Of a stretch of DNA of 64,000 bases, positions 12,213 to 26,600 are shown piece after piece (the first letter of the stretch is position 1; each line of letters opens with the position of its first letter). Where the stretch lies: assembly GCA_009363875.1 (NCBI GenBank), contig CM018685.1, forward strand, positions 58,477,087 to 58,541,086. Reading direction: 5' to 3'. Made by a program: the position numbers and the translations under genes. The notes below the pieces were generated by a model. That model was not told the origin of the DNA. It saw only the letters and a list, made by a program, of their open reading frames with translations, and searched no databases. Source of the stretch: Mikania micrantha. Its lineage: Eukaryota > Streptophyta > Magnoliopsida > Asterales > Asteraceae.

Positions 12213-13732
12213 CATACATGTATATTTGTATACGTATACATGTGTGTGTGTTTGTGTCTGTATCGACGGATAGTTATGCACACATGTATATATACATACG
12301 CATATGTGCGTATACATATATACATGTCTAATTATACACACATAAATTTTTTAAAAATAACATGTTAAACATGCAAAATATTTCTGATCCGACCCACATC
12401 CTTTGTTCGACCTGGATTTCCTTCCAAATCGTTATTACGCATTTAGAGCTTGAATATGATTAATTTTATAAGTATATCAACCACGTGAATGATTGAAATC
12501 AAACAATTAAGGCATAAACGAGCTAAAAAGTTCGCAATCGTTCCTAAAACTACTGAGATCAAATCCAAAATCGCAATCGCAATTGGAAACAGTTTTGGGT
12601 GATAAAACGCGAAAATTTAGCAGTGGGCCTGCAGTTGGGCACCTAGTGCTCCTAGGGGGCGCCGGGTTCGCCTGAAGTGCTCTGCAGTGCCCCTGGCTAG
12701 GCGTCTGAACTTCCAAAAATTGACGTTTTTGACCCCGGTTTGTTGTCATACTCCACTGTAAGGGTTGTTTAAGCTTGGGAGAATGGTGGGTGAATTTACT
12801 CAGTTCTAAAAACAAACAATGTGGTGTTTTTCAGGTGAAAAGAAAGGGTAACATGCAGATTGAACATGATTATTGCATCATGTGTAAAGAACCGGAGGAA
12901 TCCACAAATCAAGAGTTCTTATAGCGAACCACATAAGGAGTTTTGTGAGTGATTGGTCTCCTATCCAACCGATTTTCACTTTCTCCTATTTAAATACCAA
13001 ACAAGAGCTGATTCATGCAATTATACTCAAAGCCGCATGATGCATACGGAAATCAAGGAATGAAGCACGTTTTAATCATCGACGAGTTAAAAAAAATGAT
13101 AATAGCTAGGGGATATACAAATGTTTAGTTTTCTTTAGGTGAAATGTAGGCTGAAAAGGTGCAACATAGACCGATTGAAATTGTGCTTTTTTGATGTATG
13201 TTAGCATAGTTTTCTTCGCATTTTAGAGGGTTATTTTTCTCTGTTTTCTTTTGTTATTCACCTTTCGGGTTTTAGTTTTCTTCCTAGTCCATTTTTTAAA
13301 TAAATTTTCAGTGTTCAAAAAAAAAACAAACAAACTACAATTTCTCTACGGTCATCTTTCATCAGTTAACTTTCCCCAGAAAATATTTACTCTAAAGGGT
13401 AAACATTATTCGCAATATTATTCACTTGTATAGTTCATTGTTTGAAATTATTTGTGGTTTCTATAAACTTTTTTTTTACTTTCTTCGTTTTCTAACATAA
13501 TTGAGTGGTCGATGATCAATTTTAATAGCTGGCAAAACTTGATGAAAAAACTAAATTGTTCCATGGAAGTTGCAGGCCAAGAGCATAATGTACATTAAAA
13601 CTCAAGAATAATTTTAAGATAATACATAGGCATTGCTGGTGTTAATAGCTTAACACACAGTTTAAGATAATTAGCTACCAAAAAATGATGATATGGGCCT
13701 TGAAACAGTTGCTGCATTTTGTTATAAAGTTA
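12213..13732. other. Intergenic and 3' flank of the callose synthase gene
   Basis: Starts with a TA/TG/CA microsatellite (about 12220-12330). I recognise no gene. The part nearest 13732 should contain the 3' UTR of the minus-strand gene; I could not place a polyadenylation site. Confidence 0.4.
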
Positions 13733-13754
13733 CTACTCTTTGATCCTAGCAGAT

Positions 13755-14695
13755 CTATCTTTTTCTATGACCAGCAAGAATACGAGATATATGCAAACCT
13801 CTACTGAACGCTTGGTTGAAGAGCATACGTGTTTGGAATTCTGAAACAAATGGAAACCATGCGAGAAATGCAACTGGTGTGAACAGAAGAAAACCCATCA
13901 CTATCTCATACACACGTGCAAGTGTCCTCACTGATCCCCAGAATCCAGCTGTCTTCACTACTGGTTTACACGCCTGTGCAATCTGAAGACATAAAAAAAC
14001 ACATTTGTATGTGAGAAACCTCTGCATTTTTTCCCTTAAAAACTTTTAAGAAGTTTCAACAAAGGAAAATTCTGATACAACAACGTATAGGGAAAGGCAA
14101 GTGTTGTACGGACCAGTAGTAAACCCCAGCCAGTTGGCATGAAGGAAAGAATGCACACAAAGATGTATTGCAGGGTCATATGGCGTAGTGCTATCAGAAT
14201 CACGAGAATTGAAAAGAAAAACATAATGAGGATCGCCCCATTGATTAGACGGAAAACGAGTTGAAATTTTGCCCTGAATTTCATTCGTCCAAATGATATA
14301 GCCTGAAGATCGAAATAAGAAACTTTAATCTCATGTGATATAACTGACAATATAGTTTTTATGATATGTATGATCTTATGCATCAGTATCAAGTAGACCC
14401 GTAACTAGCATATGCAAAGTTTCATGTACTCATTTTAGCTTTCCAAAAATGCAATTAGTTGCAGCAATCATTTTCTATTTGGGGTCTAGTCGTGTCCAAA
14501 AACGGAACACATGAGTCTTGCCAAACAGTTTTTTCCCTTCGCTTTATACATGATCATAAAATAAAATTTTACATATAAACCAAATATCTCGGCACAAACT
14601 AAAATTAATATTAAGATTATTATAACAGGGAAGCAATTCCTTACCTTCACCACCAACAAAATGACAAAGATGACCACCCATGATAAACCATAAAC
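13755..14695 (-). CDS. CALS: Callose synthase exons 40-42 (C-terminus, with terminal frameshift)
   Basis: Exon 40 (14695-14645) encodes LSWVVIFVILLVVK. Exon 41 (14302-14114) encodes FQLVFRLINGAILIMFFFS and FMPTGWG. Exon 42 (13982-13755) encodes AQACKPVVKTAGFWGSVRTL and NQAFSRGLHISRILAG, then ends HRKR-stop at 13755. One base later in register the same DNA reads D-R-S-A-R-I-K-E followed by TAG at 13733-13735, the usual end of the family. One extra A in the run at about 13759-13763 therefore removes the last eight residues. No other defect is seen. Confidence 0.9.
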
Positions 14696-17600
14696 CTGTC
14701 ATTCATAAAGAAAAAGCAATAGCAACATTATTTTAAAGAGTCAAAGGGTAATAAACTGGTAACAGTTTTGTATTATTATGATGCCATATAATATGAATAT
14801 ACAAGAGAATATATAGGCTTAGATCTAGAAGATGTAAAGCCTTTAGGATAGACAAACAGACTCAACATTAATGCATAATTTATGATAATTATGAACTGTA
14901 GCTTGGACCGTAAAAGTAGAAATCGTTGTGAAGATAGAGGCTTAGTGAACACATCTGCAATCTGATCATCAGTCTTGATAAACTGTACGGATAGCTTTCT
15001 TTGAGCAACCTTTTCTCTAACAAAATGAAAGTCAACCTCGACATGTTTTGTACGTGCATGGAATACAGGATTTGCTGACAAATAAGTGGCTCCTAGATTA
15101 TCACACCATAAAACAGGAGCAGAGGACATGGAAACATTTAGTTCTTGTAATAGAGCTTCAAGCCAAGTTAATTCAGCGACGGTGTCTGCTAGTGCCTTGT
15201 ATTCGGATTCAGTTGATGACGGAGAGACAATACGTTGTTTGCGAGCACGCCATGATATAAGATTAGAGCCAAGATATACAGCAAAGCCCCCTGTGGATCG
15301 ACGGTCATCAGGGCATCCGGCCCAGTCTGCATCCGAAAAGGCGTACAAAGATGGACTAGAGGCATCGGTATACGCATGAAAAACTGAAGATGAGTGATGT
15401 TGAAGAAGCAAACCAAAATTGCATGTACCTTGAAGACAACGAAGTATCCTTTTGACAGCAGACCAGTGATATTATGTGGGCGAGTGCATAAACTGACATA
15501 CTTTGTTTACTACAAAGGTTATATCAGGCCTTGAAAGAGTAAGATACTGAAGGGATCTACAATCTGGCGATATTTAACCGGGTCACCAAAAAAAGGGCTG
15601 TCATCAAGTGCCAATTTAGTGGCAGTTGTCATTGGCGAGTCAACATATTTACAAGCTGTGAGACCCGCCTTGTGGATAATGTCTAAAATGTACTTCCTTT
15701 GTGATAAAATTAGGTCACGGCCTCTAGGGACAACTTCCACGCCCAAAAAATAAGATAACGAACCCATGTCTTGAATGGCAAACATGAGGCTAAGTTTGTG
15801 AATGATGTGATTAATAAGGCAAGGATTGTTTCCAGTAACAATAATGTCATCCACATATACCAACATATACATGAGGTTACCTTTAGAAGAGTAAATAAAC
15901 AAGGAAGGATCTGTTTTAGAGCCCATAAAGCCTAGTTGTAGCAAGACACCCGATAACTGATCAAACCAAGCACGAGGAGCTTGTTTAAGACCATATAATG
16001 ATTTGTGAAGAAGACATAGGTGATTTGGCTTCTGGGGGTCAACAAAACCCTGTGGATGTCGAAGATAAACAATTTCCTTTAAATCCCCATGTAAAAAGGC
16101 ATTTTGAACATCCAATTGACGAAGAGATCATTGATGGGTAACCGCAAGAGATAGAACCATACGAACTGTGGTAGACTTCACTACTGGACTAAAGGTTTCA
16201 TGATAGTTAATACCAGGTTGTTGATTGAAGCCTTTGGCCACTAAACGAGTTTTGTAACGTTTGATTGCACGATTTTCATCACGCTTCAACCTGTACACCC
16301 ACTTACATTCAACAACATTAGCGTTAGAAACGGGTGGAACTAAGGTCCATGTACCATTTCTCATAAGAGCCAAGAATTCTTCTTTCATGGCGTTGCGCCG
16401 TTGAGGACTTTTGTCGGCAATATTAAATGTGGAGGGTTCAGATTCGAACATGTTTGAGATGGTATGAAAGGCTGATAGATTGGTGGGAACTGTTTGTTTG
16501 GGATTTTGGCGAAGATTTGCAGGTCTTGAGCGTGGGGCAGGTTGCAATGGCAGTTGATCAGTTTGGGCAAGTGGCTCGGGTTGTTTGTTAGTTTGAGACG
16601 GCTGTTGTTTGTTTCGGCGACTGTAAGTTTGAAGTTGCGGTGGTCTGGTGGGAGGTGAAATGTTGGGTGGTGGTCCTGGTGGACTGTTTGGTGGAGTGGT
16701 GATGGTTGGAGGACTAGTTGGAGGTCTAGCAGAAGGTTGTGAAGAAGTGGTTGTATCCTGTGATGTAATTGGACTAGTTGTTGGGAGTGAATCAACTGAA
16801 GTGGGAGAGGTATGTGATGGGTATAAAATATGGATATGATGGAGAAGTAGAAGAAGGCAAATCAGAAGTGGTTTGGAGAAAGGGAAAAGATTGTTCATTG
16901 AAACGAACATGGCATACCACATACAGTTTGTTTGTAACGAGATTAAGCCATCTGTAGCCGTAATGAGCAGGACTATACCCTAAGAAAATGCAAGGTATAG
17001 AACGGAAGTCCATTTTGTGTTTATTGTAAGGACGAATATGAGGAAAACACTCACATCCAAAACCTCGTAGAAAGGAGAAGTCAGGTTTTCGGTTGAAAAG
17101 ATGCTCAAAAGGTGATTTGTTATTGGATGTTCGAGAAGGCATTCGATTTATCATATATACTGCAGTGTCAAATGCATAATGCCAAAATTTTGTGGGAACA
17201 CCCGATTCAGCCATTAAGGTGAGACCGGTTTCAACAACATGTCTATGTCGTCTCTCAACAAAACCATTTTGTTCACTTGTATGAGGGCAGGAGAGACAAT
17301 GTAAGATGGCAATGATGGAGAAAAAAGATGATAAGTTCCTAAATTCTCCCCCCCCCCCAATCCATTTGAACGGATTTGAGTTTGGTTTGAAACTGTCGTT
17401 CTGCCATGACATGAAATTGTTTAAAAGTGGCAAAGACATCAGATTTACGTTGCAGGGGAAACAACCACATAAATCTAGAATAATGATCAACACAAAGTAA
17501 GAAATATTGATAACCATCAAAGGAAGAAAGAGGAGCAGGGCCCAAACATCACAAAAGACTAAATCTAAAATACAAGTACTTTTATATTTTGAGGATGATA

Positions 17601-20600
17601 AGTGCAATTTAGAAGATTTTCCAATGTGACAGGAATTACAAAAAAAAGAACCAGATGTCTGAGAAACAGGAAGACAATATTTTGAAAGCATAGACTGTAA
17701 AAGTTGAGGATGAGGATGCCCAAGTCGTTGATGCCAAATTGTTGAAGAAGCACGATAATGGAGAAAACTACTTCGGTGACAGGCTCAAGTTGAGGTAGAC
17801 AGAATGAGTAGAGCCCATCCTTCCTTGGACCCATGAGGAGGGTATTGCGTATAGTCGTGTCCTTAACACAAAAGAAAGTAGAATGAAATTCAAAAAATAC
17901 GTTATTGTCATGGCAAAATTGTTGTACAGGAAGGAGATATTTCTTGATTTGTGGAACATGGAGAATATTATTGATGGAAATTTTTTGTTTGAATGAAAAA
18001 TCGTGGAACCAATATGAAGAATAGGCAAAACTGTACCATTGCCAACACGAAGTGTATCCTCACCATAGTAAGACTCAGAGTTGTCAAAACTGTTGAGATC
18101 TGATGCAACATGACTATTAGCTCCAGTGTCTGGCAGCCATGAAGTTGAAGCTTGTGAGGGGCTGAGGGCTGCCTTGGTGGGCAAATAGTTGCAGGATCAC
18201 GATTAGGACATTGTGATGGAATATGTCCAATGTCACACCTGTTACAAGTACCATACACGATGTTTTGATTAGAAGCCCAAGAAAATTGATTTCTATTACC
18301 TGTGTTTTTTCCAGAACTACGGTTGTTGATATATCCGCGACCACGTCGTCCTGAAAAACCATGACCACGATTGTTTGGGCCTCGATTGGCATAGGAAGCA
18401 TGAGTCTGGTGTGATTGTGGTGGTGTAGATTGAAGTTGGAGGCCTAATTGAGACATAAATTGCTGCAGAGATTGCAGTGTATCAGAAGGAAGTTGTGGAC
18501 CTGTTGTAGAAACAGATTGACGAATGGTGGTAGCCATGAAGGCCTGTGCAGGAAGAGCAGCAGAGGAGATTGGCTGATCATATAATCATGATCAGAAAGT
18601 AATCCATGAAGCTCAGTAAAGGCTGTAGGAGACTGCCTAGCTAATAACGTAGATTTTAATGCATTGTACTCCTCACGCAGACCTGCAATAACAATCATGA
18701 CCAGATCTTTTTCTTTGACTGGTTCACCAATATTTGCTAGTGAATCAGCATATTCTTGTGCTCTGGAGAGATATGCAGCAGATGTCTCATCGGGCCGCAT
18801 CTCAATCTTTAGTAATTGAGTTTTGAGAGTGTATTCACGGAATGAAGTGTGCGGTGCATAGGCACGTTCAAGAGCAATCCATAAATCACGAGACGTATCG
18901 CCTTGTACCTTGTTGAAGGATGCTTCAGAGATTGTTGATATCAATAACATGTGGACGTGTGCGTCATTAGAAACCCAGGCAACATAATTAGGGTTTGGTT
19001 GTGAGGTTGTTGTTGCACCTTTATCAGAAGAGGATAGTGAAGTAACAGTTGCAAATGGACAAGGAATAGTGCCATCAATATAGCCAAAAAAGTTATTGGT
19101 AATAAGGAAGGGTTGGATCATTGTTTTCCAAAAACCATAGTTGGTAGGGTTTAGAGGAAAACCATATTTATGAGAGTTGTGATTGGTTTTCTCTATTGTT
19201 GTAAAAGCATGAAGCAATGCCATTGTGGATGAAGATAGCCGAAAACTGTTTGCAGACTACAACTATTGTTTGAAGGATGGCTGTGGTGGCTGCTTGTTGA
19301 AGGGTAGTGGCTGAGGCTGTTTATGGGAAGAAGGCAGTGTCTAGCTCTGATACCATAATAAACTGGTAACAGTCTTTGTATTATTATGATGCCATATAAT
19401 ATGAGAATACAAGAGAATATATAGGCTTAGATCTAGAAGATGTAAAGCCTTACATCCTTTAGGATAGACAAACAGACTCAACATTAATGCATAATTTATG
19501 ATAATTATGAACTGTTTAATATGACTAATAAAGGGTCTAAGAGTTGTTGAATAAAACACATACCAGGACACTCTTCTGATGCTTGGTCATACTTGAATGA
19601 TAAACAAGTCCATACTGATAAATGAAAAACCTTAATGATAACAATATTTCTACTACAACACCTCGCTTTCCAGAATAATGGAGGTGTTCGTTTTCTTCTT
19701 CCCACCAAGATTCCCAACTCTTCTCAGGAGGAACCCCAATACCACCCTGGTAGCTAATCCACTTATTCCAATCAGACCAATCATCAACAATCTTTTGCCA
19801 CTCAAAACCTGAAGGATTGAAAAGAAATGGAGCAAATAGCCATGTGCCAACCATAAACCATATCGGGATGGTGATCAAAAGGTATGCAACCACTCCTCTA
19901 TACGATTCACCAAATATGTGATAAACAAGAAGCAAAATCATAAGCTCAATTCCCTTGACAAAATGACTGCGGGAGTAAAGACGGTAGTTTTCAGCAAACG
20001 TTTCATGAAACACAACAAACCCACGACCTGTTGCTCTGTACTTTGCACCACCATGAAGCAATGTTCTACCATAGTAGTGAGTCTTTGTTCCAAGAGAAAA
20101 TGTAAAGAACACAGGGGCAAGTTGTAATTGCATAAGAATGAATTCACTTAATGCTGTTCGGAAACCTCTTTCAAGACCTATTTCCATCACCATAGGCAAT
20201 GCCATTAAGAATCCACTTTGCACAAAAGATTGTGAAGCAAGAGCCACTTGAAGTGGTTTATTGTGCCGAATGGCAGGTTGGGTGCTTAATCCCTGCTCAA
20301 GTCCACTAAGAACAAAATAAAGCCGCCCGTAAAGGAACACATACACAGTCAATACAGATATCTGCAAAAGAAAATTGCATTTAGCTGAAAATTCAGCAAG
20401 TAACCATATTACCTAGAGGTTAGACTTTTGACTCATTTACTAGTAAACGGTTCCATTTGAGTTGTGTTCAAAAATTTTTAAGAAAAATTTTATATATTCT
20501 CTTTCATGATGGAACTGGTTGAAAACATAAATATTTTGGACAGAGTATTTCTGGTAGATAAACTTGGTAAATGTATTTTCACTTGATAATAGAAAATTAC

Positions 20601-23600
20601 ATCAGATTATATAGAAGAGATAATTACATAATAAACCCTCTAAAATATAAATATGTAAAAGATAAATAAACTATTCTAATATTCCCCCGCAAGCTAAGCC
20701 CGGGGAACGAGCTGTAGCTTGTCCCGTAAAGAAGTAAACCGAGCAGAGGGTAAGGGCTTTGTGAAGACATCAGCAATTTGATCATGAGTGGAAATAAATT
20801 GAACTAGAAGTTTCCCTTGAGCAACTTTTTCCCTGACAAAATGAAAATCAACCTCAATATGCTTTGTGCGAGCATGAAAAACTGGATTGGCAGAAAGGTA
20901 GGTGGCGCCAAGATTGTCACACCATAGAACAGGAGTGGACTTTATTGCAACATTGAGTTCACATAGAAGAGCTTCAAGCCAGGTGAGTTCAGCTACGGTA
21001 TTAGCCAGGGCCTTGTATTCAGATTCAGTAGAAGAACGAGAAACTGTCTGTTGTTTCCGAGCGGACCAGGAGACAAGATTATTACCAAAATAAATAGCAT
21101 AACCCCCAGTGGAACGACGATCATCAGAAGAACCAGCCCAATCTGCATCTGTATAGGCATGCAGAGTGAAAGACGCGGATCGTTGAAGAAGAAGCCCATG
21201 ATTTGCAGTACCTTGAAGATATCGAAGAATGCGTTTAACCGCTGACCAGTGATTCTCTGTTGGAGAATGGAGAAATTGGCAAACTTTGTTGACTGCAAAG
21301 GCAATATCAGGCCGTGTGAGTGTGAGATATTGTAGAGAACCTACAATTTGCCGATAACGAACTGGGTTGTCAAACAAAGGACTATCCTCCCTAGTTAGAG
21401 TGACAGAAGTGGAGCAAGGAGAGGACATAGGCTTGGATTGAGAGAGACCAGCCTTCTGCAACAGGTCCAGGACATACTTCTTTTGAGACAGCAGCAAGTG
21501 TGATCCTTTGGGAAGGACTTCAATTCCCAGAAAGTAGGAAAGAGCACCCAGATCTTGTAGAGCAAAATGTTTTTGAAGATGTTTGACAATGTTGTCAATG
21601 GCTGCTGGATTGTTGCCTGTTAAAACAATGTCATCAACATACACGAGCATATAGAGAGTGGTTCCAGAAGAAGAATAGATAAAAAGGGACGGATCAGTTT
21701 TGGATCCGGTGAAACCCAAGGTGTATAAAACACCAGATAAGCGATGGAACCAGGCTCTAGGGGCCTGTTTTAAGCCGTAAAGGGATTTGTGGAGTAAACA
21801 AACATGGTTCGGTTTTGGCAGGATCAACAAAGCCTGGAGGTTGTCTAAGGTAGACAGTCTCTTGCAAGTCTCCATTTAAGAATGCATTCTGAACATCCAG
21901 TTGACGAAGAGGCCAACCATGAGTGACGGCCAGGGAAAGAACCACTCGAATAGTAGTGGGTTTGACGACTGGGCTGAACGTTTCATGGTAGTCCAGGCCA
22001 GCTTGCTGATTGAAACCCTTAGCAACAAGGCGAGCTTTGTAACGTGTGATGAGCCCATTTTGATCTCTTTTGATCTTGTACACCCATTTGCAATCAACAA
22101 CATTAGCATTTGGGACAGGTGGAACCAAGGTCCAGGTTCCATTTGTGATGAGAGCCTTGAATTCCTCAGACATGGCTTGACGCCATTGAGGACAAGTGTT
22201 GGCAGCCGTGAAGGTGGTTGGCTCAGAGAGGTGAGAGGCAGTGGTAGTAGTATAGGCTGAAGGATTGTAGGGCTTGGTTTGAGAAGGATTTTGGCGTAGG
22301 TTTGTGGGACGAGTGCGGGTGGCAGGTGTGGGAAGGTTTGAGGGCTGTTTGTGTCGTCTTTGATAGGTTTGAAGGGGAGGAGCTGTGTGAGACGAGGTGG
22401 AAGTAGATGATTGAGATGTAGGGTCAGAAGTGGATGATGAAGGGAATGTAGAGGTAGATGGAGGTGATGAAGCAGGCAAGGGTGTAGAAGTTGGACCTGT
22501 GTTCGAAGATGATGTAGGATCTGAAGGAATAGGAAAAGAGGAGATGTATGGATCGGGTGAGGAAGGAACAGGAGTTGGAGCTGGTGGGTTTGAAAAAGGG
22601 AAGGAGTGTTCATTAAAACGAACATGTCGAGCTATGTAAAGACGGTTTGTTTTGAAGTCAAGGCAACGATAGCCATGATGTGAATTGCTGTATCCAAGAA
22701 AAATGCAAGGAAAAGACCTAAACTCCATTTTATGAGAGTTATAGGACCTTAAGTGAGGATAGCATTGGCACCCAAACACACGAAGAAACGAAAAATCAGG
22801 TGTGCGTTTAAAAATGTGTTGAAAAGGAGAGATTTTGGAGGAAGTACGTGATGGCATACGATTGATCAGATAGACGGCTGTGTCAAAGGCAAAGTGCCAA
22901 AATTTCTTAGGAACATTGGATTGAGCAAGAAGTGTGAGACCTGTTTCGACAACATGTCTGTGGCGTCGCTCAACGAACCCATTTTGCTCACTGGTGTGAG
23001 GACAGGAAAGCCTATGAATAACACCAAGAGATGAAAAATATGAGGACAGGGGTCGAAATTCACCACCCCAATCGGTTTGAACCGATTTTAGTTTGGTTTG
23101 AAATTGTCGTTCAACCATAAGATGAAATTGTTTAAAAATATTGCATACATCAGATTTGTGTTTTAAAGGATAAATCCACATGTAACGAGTGAAATGATCA
23201 ACACAAAGTAGAAAATAGGAATCACCATTAGAAGATTTAACAGGGGAAGGTCCCCAAACATCACAAAAAATTAAATCCAAAACAGAATCACTTTTAAATG
23301 TTGAAGGTAACAAATGAAGTTTTGAGGATTTGCCCATATGACAAGCATTACAAGAAATACTCAAACTTTTATTGCTAACAGGAAGAGAAAATTGAGAAAA
23401 CATAGATTTCAAAAGATCTGGATGTGGGTGTCCAAGTCTTTGATGCCATGTGTCTGAAGAAGCTCGAACCGCAGAAAAAGCAACTTGAACAGGTTTGTGC
23501 AGTGGCGGAAGATGAATGGAGTAGAGCCCATTGTCACTTGGACCCGTGAGGAGGGTGGTGCGGGTAACTTTGTCCTTCACAATAAAAAAATTAGAGTGAA

Positions 23601-26600
23601 ATTCAAAATAAACATTATTATCAGAACAAAACTTTTGAACAGAAAGAAGGTTTCTTTTAATACGTGGAACATGAAGAATATTAGAAACAGAGAAGGTTTT
23701 GGTGGGAGAGTGAATTTTGGTTGAACCAATGTGTAAAATGGGTAAACCCTCACCATCGCCAACATGAAGAAAGTCCTCACCATAGTAAGGTTCTGATTGA
23801 TCAAGGCTGTGGAGATCAGATGCGACATGGCTGTTTGAGCCAGTGTCAGGCAACCAGGCTGTTGATTCATGGGGCCGGTAATCAGCATGGTGAGCAGATG
23901 GTTGTCGAGAGCGCATGGTGGTAGGATCACGGTGAGGACATTGAGAAGGGATATGTCCAATTCCACATCTGTTGCAGGTGCCATAAACCATATTGTGAGT
24001 GGAAGCCCAAGTAAATTGCCCACGGTTCGCATTGTGGTTGGTGTTGAAACTGCGAGGGTTGCGACACGTTGTGAATAGCCACGGCCACGACCACGAGATG
24101 CAAACATGGCATGAGGTGTGGAAGATTGAGGTTGAACTTGAAGACCAAGTTGAGACATAATCTGTTGAACAGCAGGAATGGGAGAAGCTGGGACAGAAGA
24201 GGTTGAAGGGCGACTGATGGTTGTATGGAAAGCATGAGCTGAAGGTGGTTCTGGTTTCTTGATCATATAGTCATGATCAGATATCAGGCCATGTAATTCA
24301 CAAAAGGCAGTTGGATGTTGACGAGCCAAAATTGTAGATTTGAGAGAATTGTATTCTTCACGAAGGCCAGTCAAGACCATCATGACCAGATCTTTTTCTT
24401 TGACTGGTTCACCAATATTAGCCAGGGCGTCTGCATATTCTTGGGCTCGGGTGAGATAGACCGTGGCAGTTTCATCAGGCTGCATTTGAATTCTGAGAAG
24501 TTTTTGTTTCAACGTGTATTCTCTCGATGTTGTGTTGGGAGCAAACGCACGCTCCAAAGCCAGCCATAATTCCCTGGAGGTAGTGCCTTGGACATGTTGG
24601 AATGCACCTTCAGAGATTGTAGAGAGAAGTATCATGCGAATGTGGGCATCATTAGACACCCAATTATCATAATTTGGATTTGTTTGAATGAGAGGGGGAC
24701 TGTCTTTGTTTGCTGAAGGAATAGTAATGGTGGGATCAGGTGTGGGAATAGAGCCATCAATGTAACCGAACAACTTATTGGTGATGAGGAAGGGTTGAAT
24801 CATGGTTTTCCAGTAACCATAATTTGTAGATGAGAGAGTAAACCCAAACTTATGGGAATTGTGATTGGTCTTTTCAGCTGTGGTAAATGATGTAAGCATC
24901 GCCATTAGATTGTGAATCAGAGAGAAAAAAAAAATTGATGTTCGACTTCTGATTGACGATCGACGAAGAAGATGATCGTCGAAGGTAATGAAGGTGATGA
25001 TCGACGACAGTATTAGGGTTCAATTGCTCATGATCGGCAACATCTGATTGACGATTGATGATCGTCGGAAGTAATGGGCTGGTGATCGGCAGCAGTATTA
25101 GGGTTCAGAGACTTGGCTCTGATACCAAGATAAACTTGGTAAATGTATTTTCACTTGATAATAGAAAATTACATCAGATTATATAGAAGAGATAATTACA
25201 TAATAAACCCTCTAAAATATAAATATGTAAAAGATAAATAAACTATTCTAATACTGGTCAACCAATCTGGATGCATATGAAGAGTACTTATTTTGACCCA
25301 CTACTCATTTTGCCACCTCTTAATCCATATGAAGAGAATGATTTGAGAAGTATCTTACCAAAGTACTAAAGTAGAAACCGATTGTAGTGAAGTAACACGA
25401 TAACATCCTGAAAAAGTCAAAATGATGCCCAAGCCTGTAAAGGTCACGGCTAAGTGTTTGTTCCCCATTTCCATTGGCTATTTTAGCCTCAAACAGAGAT
25501 ATTTGATTTAGACCGACATCCCTTCCTTTACCAACTTGTATATATTCATGATATGTCACATTTCCTTCACGGAGTGTAGAATTAAAACCTGTAGACAAAG
25601 AAAGAACAGTTAACTGAGGCAAAACAGTCGACATGACACTAAAGAAAACGAGGTCCAAAAATACCAGCAAATATGTCGTCGCTTCGATTTATGATCTTGG
25701 AAGCTTTGCTCACACCCCCTCTTGTAAGATGAAAAAGCCTGTCAAAGACATCTGGATGACCATAGTGAAAACGAACCCTGCAGGAATCAACAAGTGTAAT
25801 TGCCTATTAATAGATATGTATAGATGCAACTCAAGTATGAAAGGGACAACAGAATGATTTTGATTGTACTTCAAAGGGTTGGCCAGTAATCTCTGACCAA
25901 TTGTTACAAAGCTTGTTTCTTGATTAGACACAAACCATGCAAGAGAAGAAACACTGTGACAAGAGAAAAATGATGAGCTTATAGAACAAAAAAAGGAAAA
26001 TAATATTTAACAACTTGTGTCATACCTTCCAGTGAAAATATGCTCCCTAAATCCCAATATCGTAGGGTATCTCACATCATCATGTTTTTTAAGAAATTCC
26101 TGAAGCAAGTTTCTCATTTTTAAGGCCTCTTCCATGTAATTGTCCTACCAATGGATGTTTAATTAAAATCAATGACTTAAGTCAAGCAGAATGACTTACC
26201 TGATCATATGTAAAGTTAAGAGAAGATCCTGTGCAACATACCTGGTTCATGTCTATAGTCTGCAAGCCCTCTCCACGTGTGAAGATTATAGCATGATTCT
26301 GATTCTCAGGCTTCCCTTCTCCCAGTATTGCAGGTCCAGGTAATTTTATCTTATAAATAACCTGCACATGTGCAGTTGCATTATTGCTTTCTCTTTTTCA
26401 AAATTTTGATTGGTGAGAAGAGATATTTCCACAATTATATCATTTCTAGGACGATGACTGACATCAAGTAATCCAATGGTGGAGGCATTACAGTGAAATC
26501 ACATTAAGAACATCTCAACCATGCAAATAGAACAAGAAAAGCTAAAACCTTTTAACAAATGCCTTCCTTCCAATTGTAACAACTGGTTTTAACAATTAAA

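Noticed and set aside
12507..12815. 102-aa minus-strand frame in GC-richer sequence
   Set aside because: No domain, no splice context and no similarity to the repeats around it.
16385..16795. 136-aa Leu/His/Gln-rich frame
   Set aside because: Alternative frame of the copia A integrase-RT spacer.
21876..22625. 249-aa Leu/His/Pro-rich frame on the minus strand
   Set aside because: Shadow of the copia B spacer between integrase and RT in another frame; low complexity.
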